A DNA stretch of 6,197 bases, taken from positions 1 through 6,197 of the forward strand of contig JACCTK010000424.1 of assembly GCA_013812465.1 (NCBI GenBank), in the 5' to 3' direction. This document shows positions 1 through 5,877 of the stretch, in pieces (position 1 is the first letter of the stretch; every line of letters starts with the position of its first letter). A program made the position numbers and the translations under genes. This DNA is from Actinomycetota bacterium (GTDB taxonomy: Bacteria > Actinomycetota > Thermoleophilia > Gaiellales > Gaiellaceae). Under the pieces are notes generated by a model. That model did not search any database. It saw nothing but the letters and a program-made list of their open reading frames with translations, and had not been told where the DNA came from.

Positions 1-492
1 AACGGCATCATCGAGAACGACGAGGAGCTCTTCGCCCGCTACGCCATCGAGCACGAAGAGCGCGAGATGACCGTCGACTCGGAGGCGATCTTCGCCCTGA
101 TGGAGCTGCGCCGCAACGCTCCACGCGCGCTCAGCGAGCTTCGGGGCGCGATGGCCGCGGCCTGGCTGGACGAACGCCAGCCCTCGACCCTTTTCCTGGC
201 ACGCGGCGTCGCCCGTCCGCTGTGGGTCGGTCGCACCGGCTCCGACCTCTTCTTCGCGTCGACTCGACGTGCGCTTGCGATCGTCGAAGCCGCTCTACGA
301 ATGCGCCTGAAGCTCACGGAGGTTCGGGAAGGAAGGCTGCTCCAAGTGGCTCGAGGTCGGATCGTTCGCGAACGTCGCTTCCGCCCTGACCGAAGCTATT
401 GCGAAGAGGGCTACCTCCCCCCGGTGCGCGCGCCGCACGAGGGCGTGTCGTGCCTCGAGCGTCTGGCAGTGCTGACGGCCCCCGCGACCTAG
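1..492 (+). CDS. Class II glutamine amidotransferase domain protein (3' part, start outside window)
   Basis: The frame is open from base 1 and ends at TAG 490-492, so 163 C-terminal residues are visible. They begin NGIIEN, which matches the Asn-Gly oxyanion motif of class II (Ntn-type) glutaminase domains such as the GlmS N-terminus (HNGIIEN). A VDSE stretch follows at residues 25-28; its Asp26 lies 25 residues after the Asn, the same spacing as between the glutamine-binding residues of GlmS. Later segments (LARG..RPLWVGR, LFFASTRRAL) fit the rest of the fold. The family hydrolyses glutamine and passes ammonia to a synthase. The nucleophile Cys1 and the start lie upstream of the window. The protein stops after the glutaminase fold with no sugar-isomerase (SIS) domains, so it is not GlmS itself, and its acceptor is unknown. 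The internal ATG at 67 is not the start, because homology extends upstream of it. Domain class is confident; specific role is not. Confidence 0.85.
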   Translation, partial: NGIIENDEELFARYAIEHEEREMTVDSEAIFALMELRRNAPRALSELRGAMAAAWLDERQPSTLFLARGVARPLWVGRTGSDLFFASTRRALAIVEAALRMRLKLTEVREGRLLQVARGRIVRERRFRPDRSYCEEGYLPPVRAPHEGVSCLERLAVLTAPAT

Positions 493-498
493 CTAGGT
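487..498. repeat. Perfect 12-bp palindrome over the amidotransferase stop codon
   Basis: ACCTAGCTAGGT is its own reverse complement. It contains the stop TAG (490-492) and a second in-register TAG four bases later. It could be a small operator or chance. No function is assigned. Confidence 0.4.
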
Positions 499-523
499 GC
501 TTGTCGCGGCGTTTGACCCGTAG

Positions 524-543
524 GGGCGAGGCTCGCCTCGCCC
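524..543. terminator. GC-rich hairpin between convergent genes, probable bidirectional terminator
   Basis: GGGCGAGG (524-531) and CCTCGCCC (536-543) are perfect reverse complements around the tetraloop CTCG, giving an 8-bp stem. It lies 31 bases past the amidotransferase stop and about 65 bases past the stop of the opposing HNH_repeat gene, a position suited to ending transcription from both sides. Neither flank has a clear T-run, so it is not a textbook Rho-independent terminator. Hairpins without T-runs are common in high-GC Gram-positives. Confidence 0.55.
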
Positions 544-607
544 TCGTTCGTCGGCGGAACGTCGCGCCGATCGCCAGCCTCGCGAGTAGCTGAGCGCCAA
601 TCTCATA

Positions 608-1297
608 TCACACCTCCAGGGTCCCGTCCGAAAAAACCTCCACCCCATCCTCTCGCAGCCGCTCGCGCACGAGGTACTGGAACGCTGTCCAGGCGCCGCG
701 TGAGACGTCGAGCAGCCGGTAGACCTGCCACTCGGAGAGCCAGGCGGGATTCGCGCGACGCGCAGCCGCCCAGTCGGCCATCTTGGGGAGTCGTCCGAGC
801 GATTGCGCGAGCTCCGCGCCCTGCTCGATCGCCCGCTCGAGCCGCTCCTCTCCCTGGAGCACCTCGAAGCCCGCCTCCCGCAGGGCATTGGCGAGTGACC
901 CGAAGGTGTGGGCGTAGAGGGAGACGGACGGCAAGGACCGCCGGCGCTCGCCCAGGTCGCGTGCGCTCGGCGCTCGACCGAGCTCCTCCCCGAGCCTCCG
1001 GAGCTGCTCCAAGAGCTCGACGCGCGTGTGAAACCGCCGTGGGAAGAGCCCCGCGGCGCGCTTCGCCGCATTCCAGGTGCCGAAGTGCTCGATCACGGTC
1101 TGTGGGTGCAAGCGCGCCTCCGGGTCTGCCGCGAACTCGCGCATCGTCGGAGAGCGGCCGAGCCGGACAGCCGCGGCGCGCAGCTCCTCGAGAATCTCGT
1201 CGTTCGTATAGCGCCGACGCAAGCCGGCGCGAAACGCGGCGAGCTCGGCTTCGTCGATTCGGAGCTGCGCGCGTTTAGGAGAGCGCGGACGGGCCAT
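608..1297 (-). CDS. HNH_repeat ('homing endonuclease associated repeat') module protein, putative DNA-binding
   Basis: A 229-residue protein built of about three modules of 55 residues. Module 1 spans residues 30-84 (TNDEILEELR..LGRSPTMREF..FGTWNAAKRAAGL). Module 2 spans 90-144 (ELLEQLRRLGEELGRAPSAR..FGSLANALREAGF). Module 3 spans about 150-210 and is degenerate (LAQSLGRLPKMADW..GAWTAFQYLV). The pattern 'helix - LGRxP - FGxWxxAxxxAG' is that of the homing endonuclease associated repeat, thought to be a helical DNA-recognition unit. No HNH, LAGLIDADG or GIY-YIG nuclease motif is visible, so nuclease activity is not supported. The N-terminus (MARPRSPKRAQLR) is basic. The ATG at 1297 was preferred over the in-frame ATG at 1393, because the extra 32 residues match nothing in the family and cover the repeated CTGCAA elements. 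It faces murT-gatD divergently. A transcription regulator is a reasonable guess; target and function are unknown. Confidence 0.8.
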   Translation of the reverse strand: MARPRSPKRAQLRIDEAELAAFRAGLRRRYTNDEILEELRAAAVRLGRSPTMREFAADPEARLHPQTVIEHFGTWNAAKRAAGLFPRRFHTRVELLEQLRRLGEELGRAPSARDLGERRRSLPSVSLYAHTFGSLANALREAGFEVLQGEERLERAIEQGAELAQSLGRLPKMADWAAARRANPAWLSEWQVYRLLDVSRGAWTAFQYLVRERLREDGVEVFSDGTLEV

Positions 1298-1299
1298 AC

Positions 1300-1335
1300 C
1301 TGCAAGAAGCTTAGAGCGTTCTGCAAATTCTGCAA
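1300..1335. promoter_or_regulatory. Three CTGCAA elements upstream of the HNH_repeat gene, candidate operator/promoter
   Basis: On the + strand CTGCAA occurs at 1300-1305, 1321-1326 and 1330-1335; the last two are extended to TTCTGCAA. Spacings of 21 and 9 bases put the copies on roughly the same face of the helix. Read on the - strand, TTGCAG (1335-1330) is followed after 16 bases by TAAGCT (1314-1309), a weak -35/-10 pair, and the ATG at 1297 starts 11 bases beyond. The repeats would therefore overlap the -35 and the start region, as expected for an autorepressor site. Only the repeats are directly seen; promoter and operator roles are inferred. Confidence 0.4.
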
Positions 1336-1364
1336 GTAGTCCAGAGCAGCCAGCCCTCCCTGGA

Positions 1365-1376
1365 GACGCTAGCGTC
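1365..1376. promoter_or_regulatory. Perfect 12-bp palindrome upstream of murT, candidate operator
   Basis: GACGCTAGCGTC is a perfect inverted repeat with no spacer. It ends 43 bases before the murT ATG, within the 122-base divergent region shared with the HNH_repeat gene. Its symmetry and position would suit a dimeric regulator acting on murT-gatD. A TACCCT hexamer at 1403-1408 could be a murT -10 box, but no good -35 was found. Functional assignment is inference. Confidence 0.35.
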
Positions 1377-1419
1377 AATCTCCGATCAGGCATCTACTCG
1401 GCTACCCTCGGCGCCGACC

Positions 1420-2787
1420 ATGGATGTGAAGCTCGGGCTCGAGACGATCGCCGCGCGGGCCGTTGGGGTGGTGTCTCGCGCCGCGGGTCGCGGCGGTGGC
1501 ACCACGCTTCCTGGAAAGCTCCTCTGGAAGCTCGATCCCGCGTCGATCGACGCGCTCGCAGCTCGCTTGTCCTCAGGCGTCGCGCTCGTCTCTGCGACCA
1601 ACGGGAAGACGACGACGACCGCGATGGCCGCCGAGATCCTTGGCCGCGAGCACCGTCTCGTGTGGAATCGCGCAGGCGCCAATCTGCTCTCCGGGCTCGC
1701 ATCTGCGCTCGTGTCGGGACGCGGCGCCGACCTCGGACTCTTCGAGGTGGACGAGGGCGCGCTCCCCGAGGCGATCTGGCGCACGCATCCACGCGTCGTG
1801 TCGCTGGCGAACTTGTTCCGCGACCAGCTCGATCGCTACGGAGAGCTCGAGCTCGTCGCCGAGCGCTGGCGCGCCGCGGTCGAGCGTCTGCCCGGCTGGA
1901 CGATGCTCGTGATCAACGCCGACGACCCGATCCTCGCGGAGCTTGCGGAGGGCCGTGAGCAAGTTCTCAGATTCGGCCTCGACGATTCCCGGCACGCACG
2001 CGCTTCGCTCCAGCACGCGGCGGACTCGAAGTACTGCGTTCGCTGCGGTCACCCCTACGACTACGCAGCCGCGTACGTCGGACATCTCGGCGACTACCGC
2101 TGCCCTGCCTGCGGGCACGAGCGGCCCCCGCTCGACGTGGCGGCGCGCGAGATAGAGCTGGTCGGACTCACAGGCTCGCGCTTTCGGCTGGACACGCCGC
2201 AGGGCAGCGCTTTGGTGGAGTTGGCGCTTCCGGGGCTCTACAACGTCTACAACGCCGTCGCGGCGTCGGCGCTCGCGCTCTCCTTAGATGTCACCCCCGT
2301 CGCGATCGCCCGTGCGCTCGCGGACTTCAGCGCCGCGTTCGGGCGGTTCGAGCGGATACCCGCCGGCGCGAAGACGATCGTCGTTCTCCTGATCAAGAAT
2401 CCCGCCGGCGCCAACGAAGTGTTGCGCACGCTCGAGACCGGGGTGCCACCCGTGCTCGTGATCGCTCTGAACGACGCGATCGCGGACGGGCAGGACGTCT
2501 CCTGGATCTGGGACGTGGACTTCGAGCCGCTTCTCCCTCACCTCGGCCGCGTCGTGGCCACGGGCGAGCGTGCGGCCGAGCTCGGCCTCCGTCTCGTCTA
2601 CGGCGGGCTCCCCGTAGATCGACTGGAGGTGATTCCTCCGCTCGAGCAGGCGCTCGACCGCGGCCTCGGTCTGGTCGATGCGGGCACCGAGCTCGTCATC
2701 CTCCCGACCTACACCGCGATGCTGTCGCTGAGAGGAATCCTCACTGAGCGCGGCTTTGTGCGCCCCTACTGGGACGGCCCCACATGA
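1420..2787 (+). CDS. murT: Lipid II isoglutaminyl synthase, Mur ligase-like subunit MurT
   Basis: A 455-residue protein, near the usual MurT length. With GatD it amidates the alpha-carboxyl of D-Glu in the lipid II stem peptide at the inner face of the membrane, using ATP and glutamine-derived ammonia. The N-terminal Mur-ligase domain carries the ATP P-loop SATNGKTTTT (59-68), a VDEGALPE acidic motif (110-117) and NLFRDQLDRYGE (131-142). A four-cysteine zinc-ribbon insert is visible: CVRC at 206-209 and CPAC at 228-231, a known MurT feature absent from standard Mur ligases. The C-terminal DUF1727 domain shows LLIKNPAGANEVL (323-335) and NDAIADGQDVSWIWD (351-365), the region expected to contribute the acidic residue to the GatD catalytic triad. 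The ATG at 1420 matches the family start; no strong ribosome binding site precedes it. The stop overlaps gatD by ATGA, so translation is probably coupled. Confidence 0.96.
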   Translation: MDVKLGLETIAARAVGVVSRAAGRGGGTTLPGKLLWKLDPASIDALAARLSSGVALVSATNGKTTTTAMAAEILGREHRLVWNRAGANLLSGLASALVSGRGADLGLFEVDEGALPEAIWRTHPRVVSLANLFRDQLDRYGELELVAERWRAAVERLPGWTMLVINADDPILAELAEGREQVLRFGLDDSRHARASLQHAADSKYCVRCGHPYDYAAAYVGHLGDYRCPACGHERPPLDVAAREIELVGLTGSRFRLDTPQGSALVELALPGLYNVYNAVAASALALSLDVTPVAIARALADFSAAFGRFERIPAGAKTIVVLLIKNPAGANEVLRTLETGVPPVLVIALNDAIADGQDVSWIWDVDFEPLLPHLGRVVATGERAAELGLRLVYGGLPVDRLEVIPPLEQALDRGLGLVDAGTELVILPTYTAMLSLRGILTERGFVRPYWDGPT

Positions 2788-3536
2788 TGATCAGAGTGGG
2801 ACACCTCTACCCCGAGTACCTCAATATCTACGCCGATCGTGGAAATATCGCGGTGCTCGCGCGGCGGGCGACGTTGCGTGGACACCAGCTCGTCGTCGAG
2901 CCGATCGGGGTCGGTGAGCGCGTCGAGCCGGGACTGCACGACCTGTTCTATGTCGGCGGCGGCCAGGATCGCGAGCAGACCCTGATCGCGCCCGACCTGG
3001 CAGAGAAGGGCCCTGCGATCCGCGAGGCCGTCGCCGAGGGCGCGGCGCTGCTCGCAGTCTGCGGTGGCTACCAGCTGCTCGGACGGGGATACCGCGGACG
3101 AGACGGCGCGCCCATGCCAGGCGTCGGACTGTTCGGACACGAGACGATGGCGGGCTCGACGCGGATGATCGGCGACGTCCTCTTGGAGTGCGAGCTCGAG
3201 CCGGGGATTCGTCGGCAGCTCGCGGGCTTCGAGAACCATGCTGGGCGGACCGTGCTTGATTCCGGCGCGGAGCCCCTCGGACGCGTCATTCACGGGTTCG
3301 GAAACGACGGAGAGTCGAGGTTCGAAGGCTGCCGCCTCGGACGGGCGATCGGCACGTACCTCCACGGACCGCTGCTACCGCGCAACCCCTGGCTCGCCGA
3401 TTGGCTCCTGGCGCAGGCCCTCGCCCACTCGCGAGAGGGCGATCCCCCGGTCTTGGCGCCGCTCCCCGACGAGCTCGAGGGCGAGGCGTTCCGCGTCGCC
3501 GCCGAGCGCGCGCGGTCTCGCGGCGGCCGCCGCTAA
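2784..3536 (+). CDS. gatD: Lipid II isoglutaminyl synthase, glutaminase subunit GatD
   Basis: A 250-residue class I (triad-type) glutamine amidotransferase of the CobB/CobQ-like group. It releases ammonia from glutamine and feeds it to MurT for amidation of D-Glu in lipid II. The N-terminus HLYPEYLNIYADRGNIAVL is characteristic of GatD. YVGGGQDREQ (56-65) is the conserved glycine-rich loop. The nucleophile is Cys93 in LLAVCGGYQLLG, and the catalytic histidine is His194 in GTYLHGPLLPRNP. The third triad residue is supplied by MurT in characterised systems. The start overlaps the murT stop (ATGA); a second ATG directly follows at 2787, so the true start may be one codon later. No Shine-Dalgarno precedes it, in line with coupled translation. 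The last ~15 residues are Arg-rich (ERARSRGGRR) and look unstructured. Confidence 0.95.
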   Translation: MMIRVGHLYPEYLNIYADRGNIAVLARRATLRGHQLVVEPIGVGERVEPGLHDLFYVGGGQDREQTLIAPDLAEKGPAIREAVAEGAALLAVCGGYQLLGRGYRGRDGAPMPGVGLFGHETMAGSTRMIGDVLLECELEPGIRRQLAGFENHAGRTVLDSGAEPLGRVIHGFGNDGESRFEGCRLGRAIGTYLHGPLLPRNPWLADWLLAQALAHSREGDPPVLAPLPDELEGEAFRVAAERARSRGGRR

Positions 3537-3567
3537 GAGCGAGATTCCGGAGGGGCACCCCAGCCCA

Positions 3568-3607
3568 CCACCCGCTGCGAGCATAACGCGAAAATGCTCA
3601 CAGGTGG
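3568..3607. terminator. Imperfect hairpin between convergent gatD and NUDIX genes, probable terminator
   Basis: GAGCAT (3579-3584) and ATGCTC (3594-3599) form a 6-bp stem around a 9-base A-rich loop. It continues after one mismatch with TG/CA, and after a 3-base bulge with CCACC (3568-3572) against GGTGG (3603-3607). It sits 31 bases past the gatD stop and 53 bases from the NUDIX stop on the other strand. There is no T-run, so termination is inferred from position and symmetry. Confidence 0.45.
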
Positions 3608-3628
3608 GATACCAACTGAGCCGAAACG

Positions 3629-3645
3629 GTGACAAAGCGTGACAA
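3629..3645. repeat. Tandem GTGACAA direct repeat
   Basis: GTGACAA occurs at 3629-3635 and 3639-3645, exactly 10 bases apart, about one helical turn. On the - strand each copy reads TTGTCAC. TTGTCA matches the -35 consensus at five of six positions, and the copy at 3635-3630 is followed after 18 bases by TATCCC. That would point a weak promoter antisense into the end of gatD. It may equally be a protein site or chance. Confidence 0.3.
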
Positions 3646-3660
3646 GAGCCCGGCGAGACT

Positions 3661-4122
3661 CTAGGGAACCCACATCTCGCCGAGGTAGACCGCGGGATCG
3701 CCCGGCTGCCAGCGTTGCAGGAAGCGCGCGATCGGAGGGTGCAGCGAAACGGAGTCGAGCTCCTGAAGCCGAAACGCCCGGTGCCCACGCACAGCCGTGT
3801 CCTGGGAGGCGACGTCCTCGAGCGAGCCCGACACGTCGGCGGCGAAGATCACGTGGACGACGTGCTTCCTCGGAACGCTCGGTTCTGGAGCGATCGAGTC
3901 GACGAGCGCTACGGGACCCTCGAGCGGCACGTCCGTGCCGGGCGGGAACAGGCCCGTCTCCTCCTCGAGCTCGCGCTGGAGGGCCCGAATGAGACTCTCG
4001 CCGCTCCGCACCCCGCCGCCGGGGAGAAGCCAGACCTCCCCGTTCGCTTTCACGTGCCGGAGAAGCAGAATTCGGCCGCGCCAGCGAAGAATCGCCGAGA
4101 CCCGTACTCGCGGCTCTCCCAT
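3661..4122 (-). CDS. NUDIX hydrolase
   Basis: A 153-residue single-domain NUDIX protein. The complete NUDIX box GX5EX7REUXEEXGU is at residues 36-58 (Gly36, Glu42, Arg50-Glu51, Glu54-Glu55, Gly57); its glutamates bind the Mg2+ used to hydrolyse a nucleoside diphosphate linked to another group. The preceding RGRILLLRHVKANGEVWLLPGGG is the usual N-terminal beta strand run. The substrate cannot be read from sequence: oxidised or non-canonical dNTPs, ADP-ribose or nucleotide sugars are all possible. It starts 4 bases after the dut stop with no clear ribosome binding site, so it is probably the last gene of the hflX-dut operon and translated by coupling. Pairing with dUTPase makes a nucleotide-pool cleaning role attractive, but that is inference. 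The stop is TAG at 3663-3661. Confidence 0.92.
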   Translation of the reverse strand: MGEPRVRVSAILRWRGRILLLRHVKANGEVWLLPGGGVRSGESLIRALQRELEEETGLFPPGTDVPLEGPVALVDSIAPEPSVPRKHVVHVIFAADVSGSLEDVASQDTAVRGHRAFRLQELDSVSLHPPIARFLQRWQPGDPAVYLGEMWVP

Positions 4123-4126
4123 GAGC

Positions 4127-4561
4127 TCAGCGCGCGGACGATCCGAGTCCGCGGGCTCCCCGTTCGCTGGCCGCGAGCGCGGCGACCTCGACGAGCCGCA
4201 CCGAGGCCACCGGAGCGATCACGAGCTGCGCGATGCGCATCCCGGGCTCGACCGTGAACGACTCGCGAGCGTCCGTGTTGATGAGCACGACCTTGATCTC
4301 GCCCCGGTAGCCGGAATCGATCAAACCGGGAGAGTTGACGATCCCCAGCCCGTGACGCGCAGCAAGGCCCGATCTCGGCTGCACGAACCCGGCGTACCCC
4401 TCTGGGATCTCCACCGCGATCCCCGTGCAGACGATCGCGCGCTCGCCGGGGTCGAGGCAAGCCTCCTCGCATGCCGAAAGGTCGAGACCGGCATCGCCTT
4501 CGTATTCCTGCCTCGGCAGCACGGCATCGTCGCGCACGCGCCGGACTGCGATGTCGATCAC
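4127..4561 (-). CDS. dut: Deoxyuridine 5'-triphosphate nucleotidohydrolase (trimeric dUTPase)
   Basis: A 144-residue homotrimeric-type dUTPase, which hydrolyses dUTP to dUMP and pyrophosphate, keeping uracil out of DNA and supplying the dTMP precursor. All five family motifs are in order: DAGLDL (23-28), PRSGLA (62-67), the uracil-binding hairpin GIVNSPGLIDSGYRGEI (73-89) with the catalytic Asp82 and Tyr85, GMRIAQLVI (107-115), and the C-terminal phosphate-binding arm RGARGLGSSAR (134-144). The arm departs from the common RGxGGFGSTG: the second Gly is Arg and the stacking Phe is Leu. The start is GTG (4561-4559), overlapping the hflX stop as GTGA; a GAGG at 4575-4572, 10 bases upstream, is a plausible ribosome binding site. 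It lies mid-operon between hflX and a NUDIX gene. Confidence 0.95.
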   Translation of the reverse strand: MIDIAVRRVRDDAVLPRQEYEGDAGLDLSACEEACLDPGERAIVCTGIAVEIPEGYAGFVQPRSGLAARHGLGIVNSPGLIDSGYRGEIKVVLINTDARESFTVEPGMRIAQLVIAPVASVRLVEVAALAASERGARGLGSSAR

Positions 4562-5877
4562 CCTCGGAAAGCCTCGGCGTCGGGATCGGCGACCGCCTCT
4601 CCGGCGACGAGAAACTGCGCGAAGCGCGGAATCTCGCGGCGCGGCAATCTGGCGCGCACGCGCACGCCTTCGGGCGTGTCCCTCCGCTCTGCGATCGGAG
4701 CTCCCAGCCCGTAGAGCTGGGCGAGAAAACGCCCGTCCTCGTAGGGCACGAGCAGGCGAACGTCCTCGAAGCGGTCCGAGAAGAGCTCGGAGATCCGCTC
4801 CCGGAGCGCGACGAGCCCCTCGCCCCTCGCCGCGGAGACCTGGAGAGCGCGTGGGAACGCATGCGCGACACGCCGCTCCGCGAGCGGGTCGAGGAGGTCG
4901 ACCTTGTTCAGCACGAGCTCCACCGGAACTTCGTCGGCGCCAATCTTTGTGAGAACGGCATGGACGGCGTCGATCGTCTCCCGCAAACGCTCCTCGGGAA
5001 GCGAGGCATCGGCGACGTGCAAGACGAGATCCGCGACCAAGGTCTCCTCCAGGGTCGCCGCGAAGCCCTCGACGAGCTGAGTCGGCAGCCGGCGGATGAA
5101 GCCCACGGTGTCGGTGACCAGATAGCGCTTGCCGTCGTGCTCGAAGCTCCGCGTCGTCGGATCGAGTGTCTCGAAGAGACGATCGTCGACGGAGGCGTCA
5201 GCGCCCGTGAGCGCGTTCAGGAGCGTGGACTTGCCGACGTTCGTGTATCCAGCGAGCGCGATCGTGGGGGCGCTCGTCCGCTCCCGTTCCTTCCTCCTGG
5301 TCGCCCGCTGTCCACTGAGCCCGCGTAGGCGCCGCTTGACGAGGGAGACGCGTGTTCTGGCAAGCCGGCGGTCGGTCTCGAGCTGACTCTCTCCGGGGCC
5401 TCTCGTTCCCACCCCACCCCCCAGCCGCTCGAGGTGCTGCCAGAGCCCGCGCATCCGGGGCAGGTTGTACTCGAGCTGCGCGAGCTCGACCTGGAGCTTC
5501 CCCTCGGCGCTCGTCGCGTGCTGCGCGAAAATGTCGAGGATCAGCTGCGTCCGATCGACCACGCGCGCCTCGAGAGCGTCCTCGAGCGATCGCTGCTGCG
5601 TCGGGCTGAGCTCCTCGTCCACCAACAGCACTTCCGCGTCCGAGGTCGCGTACGCGTCCTTCAGCTCAGCGAGCTTGCCTTTGCCTACAAACGTCCGCGG
5701 GTCGGGACGAGCGCGGTGCTGCACCACCTCGCCGACCGTCTCCACGCCCGCCGTGCGCGCCAACTCGCGTAGTTCGGCGAGCTCGGTCTCGCCGTCAAGC
5801 CCCTTCGGAAAGACTCCGACCACGAAACCGCGCTCCGGGTCGGCTCCGGGTGCGCGGTCGGGCTGGCGCGACGTCAC
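4558..5877 (-). CDS. hflX: GTPase HflX (ribosome-associated)
   Basis: A 439-residue protein of normal HflX length. HflX is a GTPase that binds the 50S subunit and splits or rescues stalled 70S ribosomes, especially under stress. The N-terminal HflX domain covers about residues 17-200: ELARTAGVETVGEVVQ (37-52), the nucleotide-contacting PRTFVGKGKLAEL (60-72), VDEELSPTQQRSLE (86-99), VVDRTQLILDIFAQHA (106-121), and the glycine-rich GGGVGTRGPGESQLETDRR (153-171). The G domain follows: G1 GYTNVGKST (210-218), a switch I region with the LDPTTR motif (238-243), G3 DTVGF (256-260), G4 NKVD (324-327) and G5 SAA (348-350). A C-terminal domain ends at 439. GTG at 5877 was chosen because it gives the family length and only 30 bases then separate it from the divergent dapE-like gene; an upstream ATG at 6171 would run 98 codons back through that gene. 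It leads an operon with dut and a NUDIX gene. Confidence 0.95.
   Translation of the reverse strand: MTSRQPDRAPGADPERGFVVGVFPKGLDGETELAELRELARTAGVETVGEVVQHRARPDPRTFVGKGKLAELKDAYATSDAEVLLVDEELSPTQQRSLEDALEARVVDRTQLILDIFAQHATSAEGKLQVELAQLEYNLPRMRGLWQHLERLGGGVGTRGPGESQLETDRRLARTRVSLVKRRLRGLSGQRATRRKERERTSAPTIALAGYTNVGKSTLLNALTGADASVDDRLFETLDPTTRSFEHDGKRYLVTDTVGFIRRLPTQLVEGFAATLEETLVADLVLHVADASLPEERLRETIDAVHAVLTKIGADEVPVELVLNKVDLLDPLAERRVAHAFPRALQVSAARGEGLVALRERISELFSDRFEDVRLLVPYEDGRFLAQLYGLGAPIAERRDTPEGVRVRARLPRREIPRFAQFLVAGEAVADPDAEAFRG

Noticed and set aside
493..1278. 192-codon open frames on both strands over the HNH_repeat gene
   Set aside because: They are low-complexity Arg/Ser/Ala-rich products without motifs, whereas the chosen frame has the repeat modules.
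1298..1393. Upstream extension of the HNH_repeat gene to an ATG at 1393
   Set aside because: The 32 extra residues show no family similarity and cover the repeated CTGCAA elements; ATG 1297 is the simpler start.
2766..3365. 199-codon open frame on the - strand
   Set aside because: It is antisense to gatD and shows no domain; gatD has its full catalytic set.
3594..3632. 12-codon mini-ORF in the gatD/NUDIX spacer (ATG 3594 to TGA 3632)
   Set aside because: Its ATG is the right arm of the hairpin, there is no ribosome binding site, and the length is expected by chance.
3797..4714. 305-codon open frame on the + strand
   Set aside because: It lies antisense to the NUDIX, dut and hflX genes, is Arg/Ser-rich with no recognisable domain, and reflects the GC-rich codon pattern of the real genes.
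4471..5328. 285-codon open frame on the + strand and 273-codon frame at 4050-4871 on the - strand
   Set aside because: Both overlap hflX/dut in other frames, have no motif, and would compete with genes carrying complete catalytic motifs.
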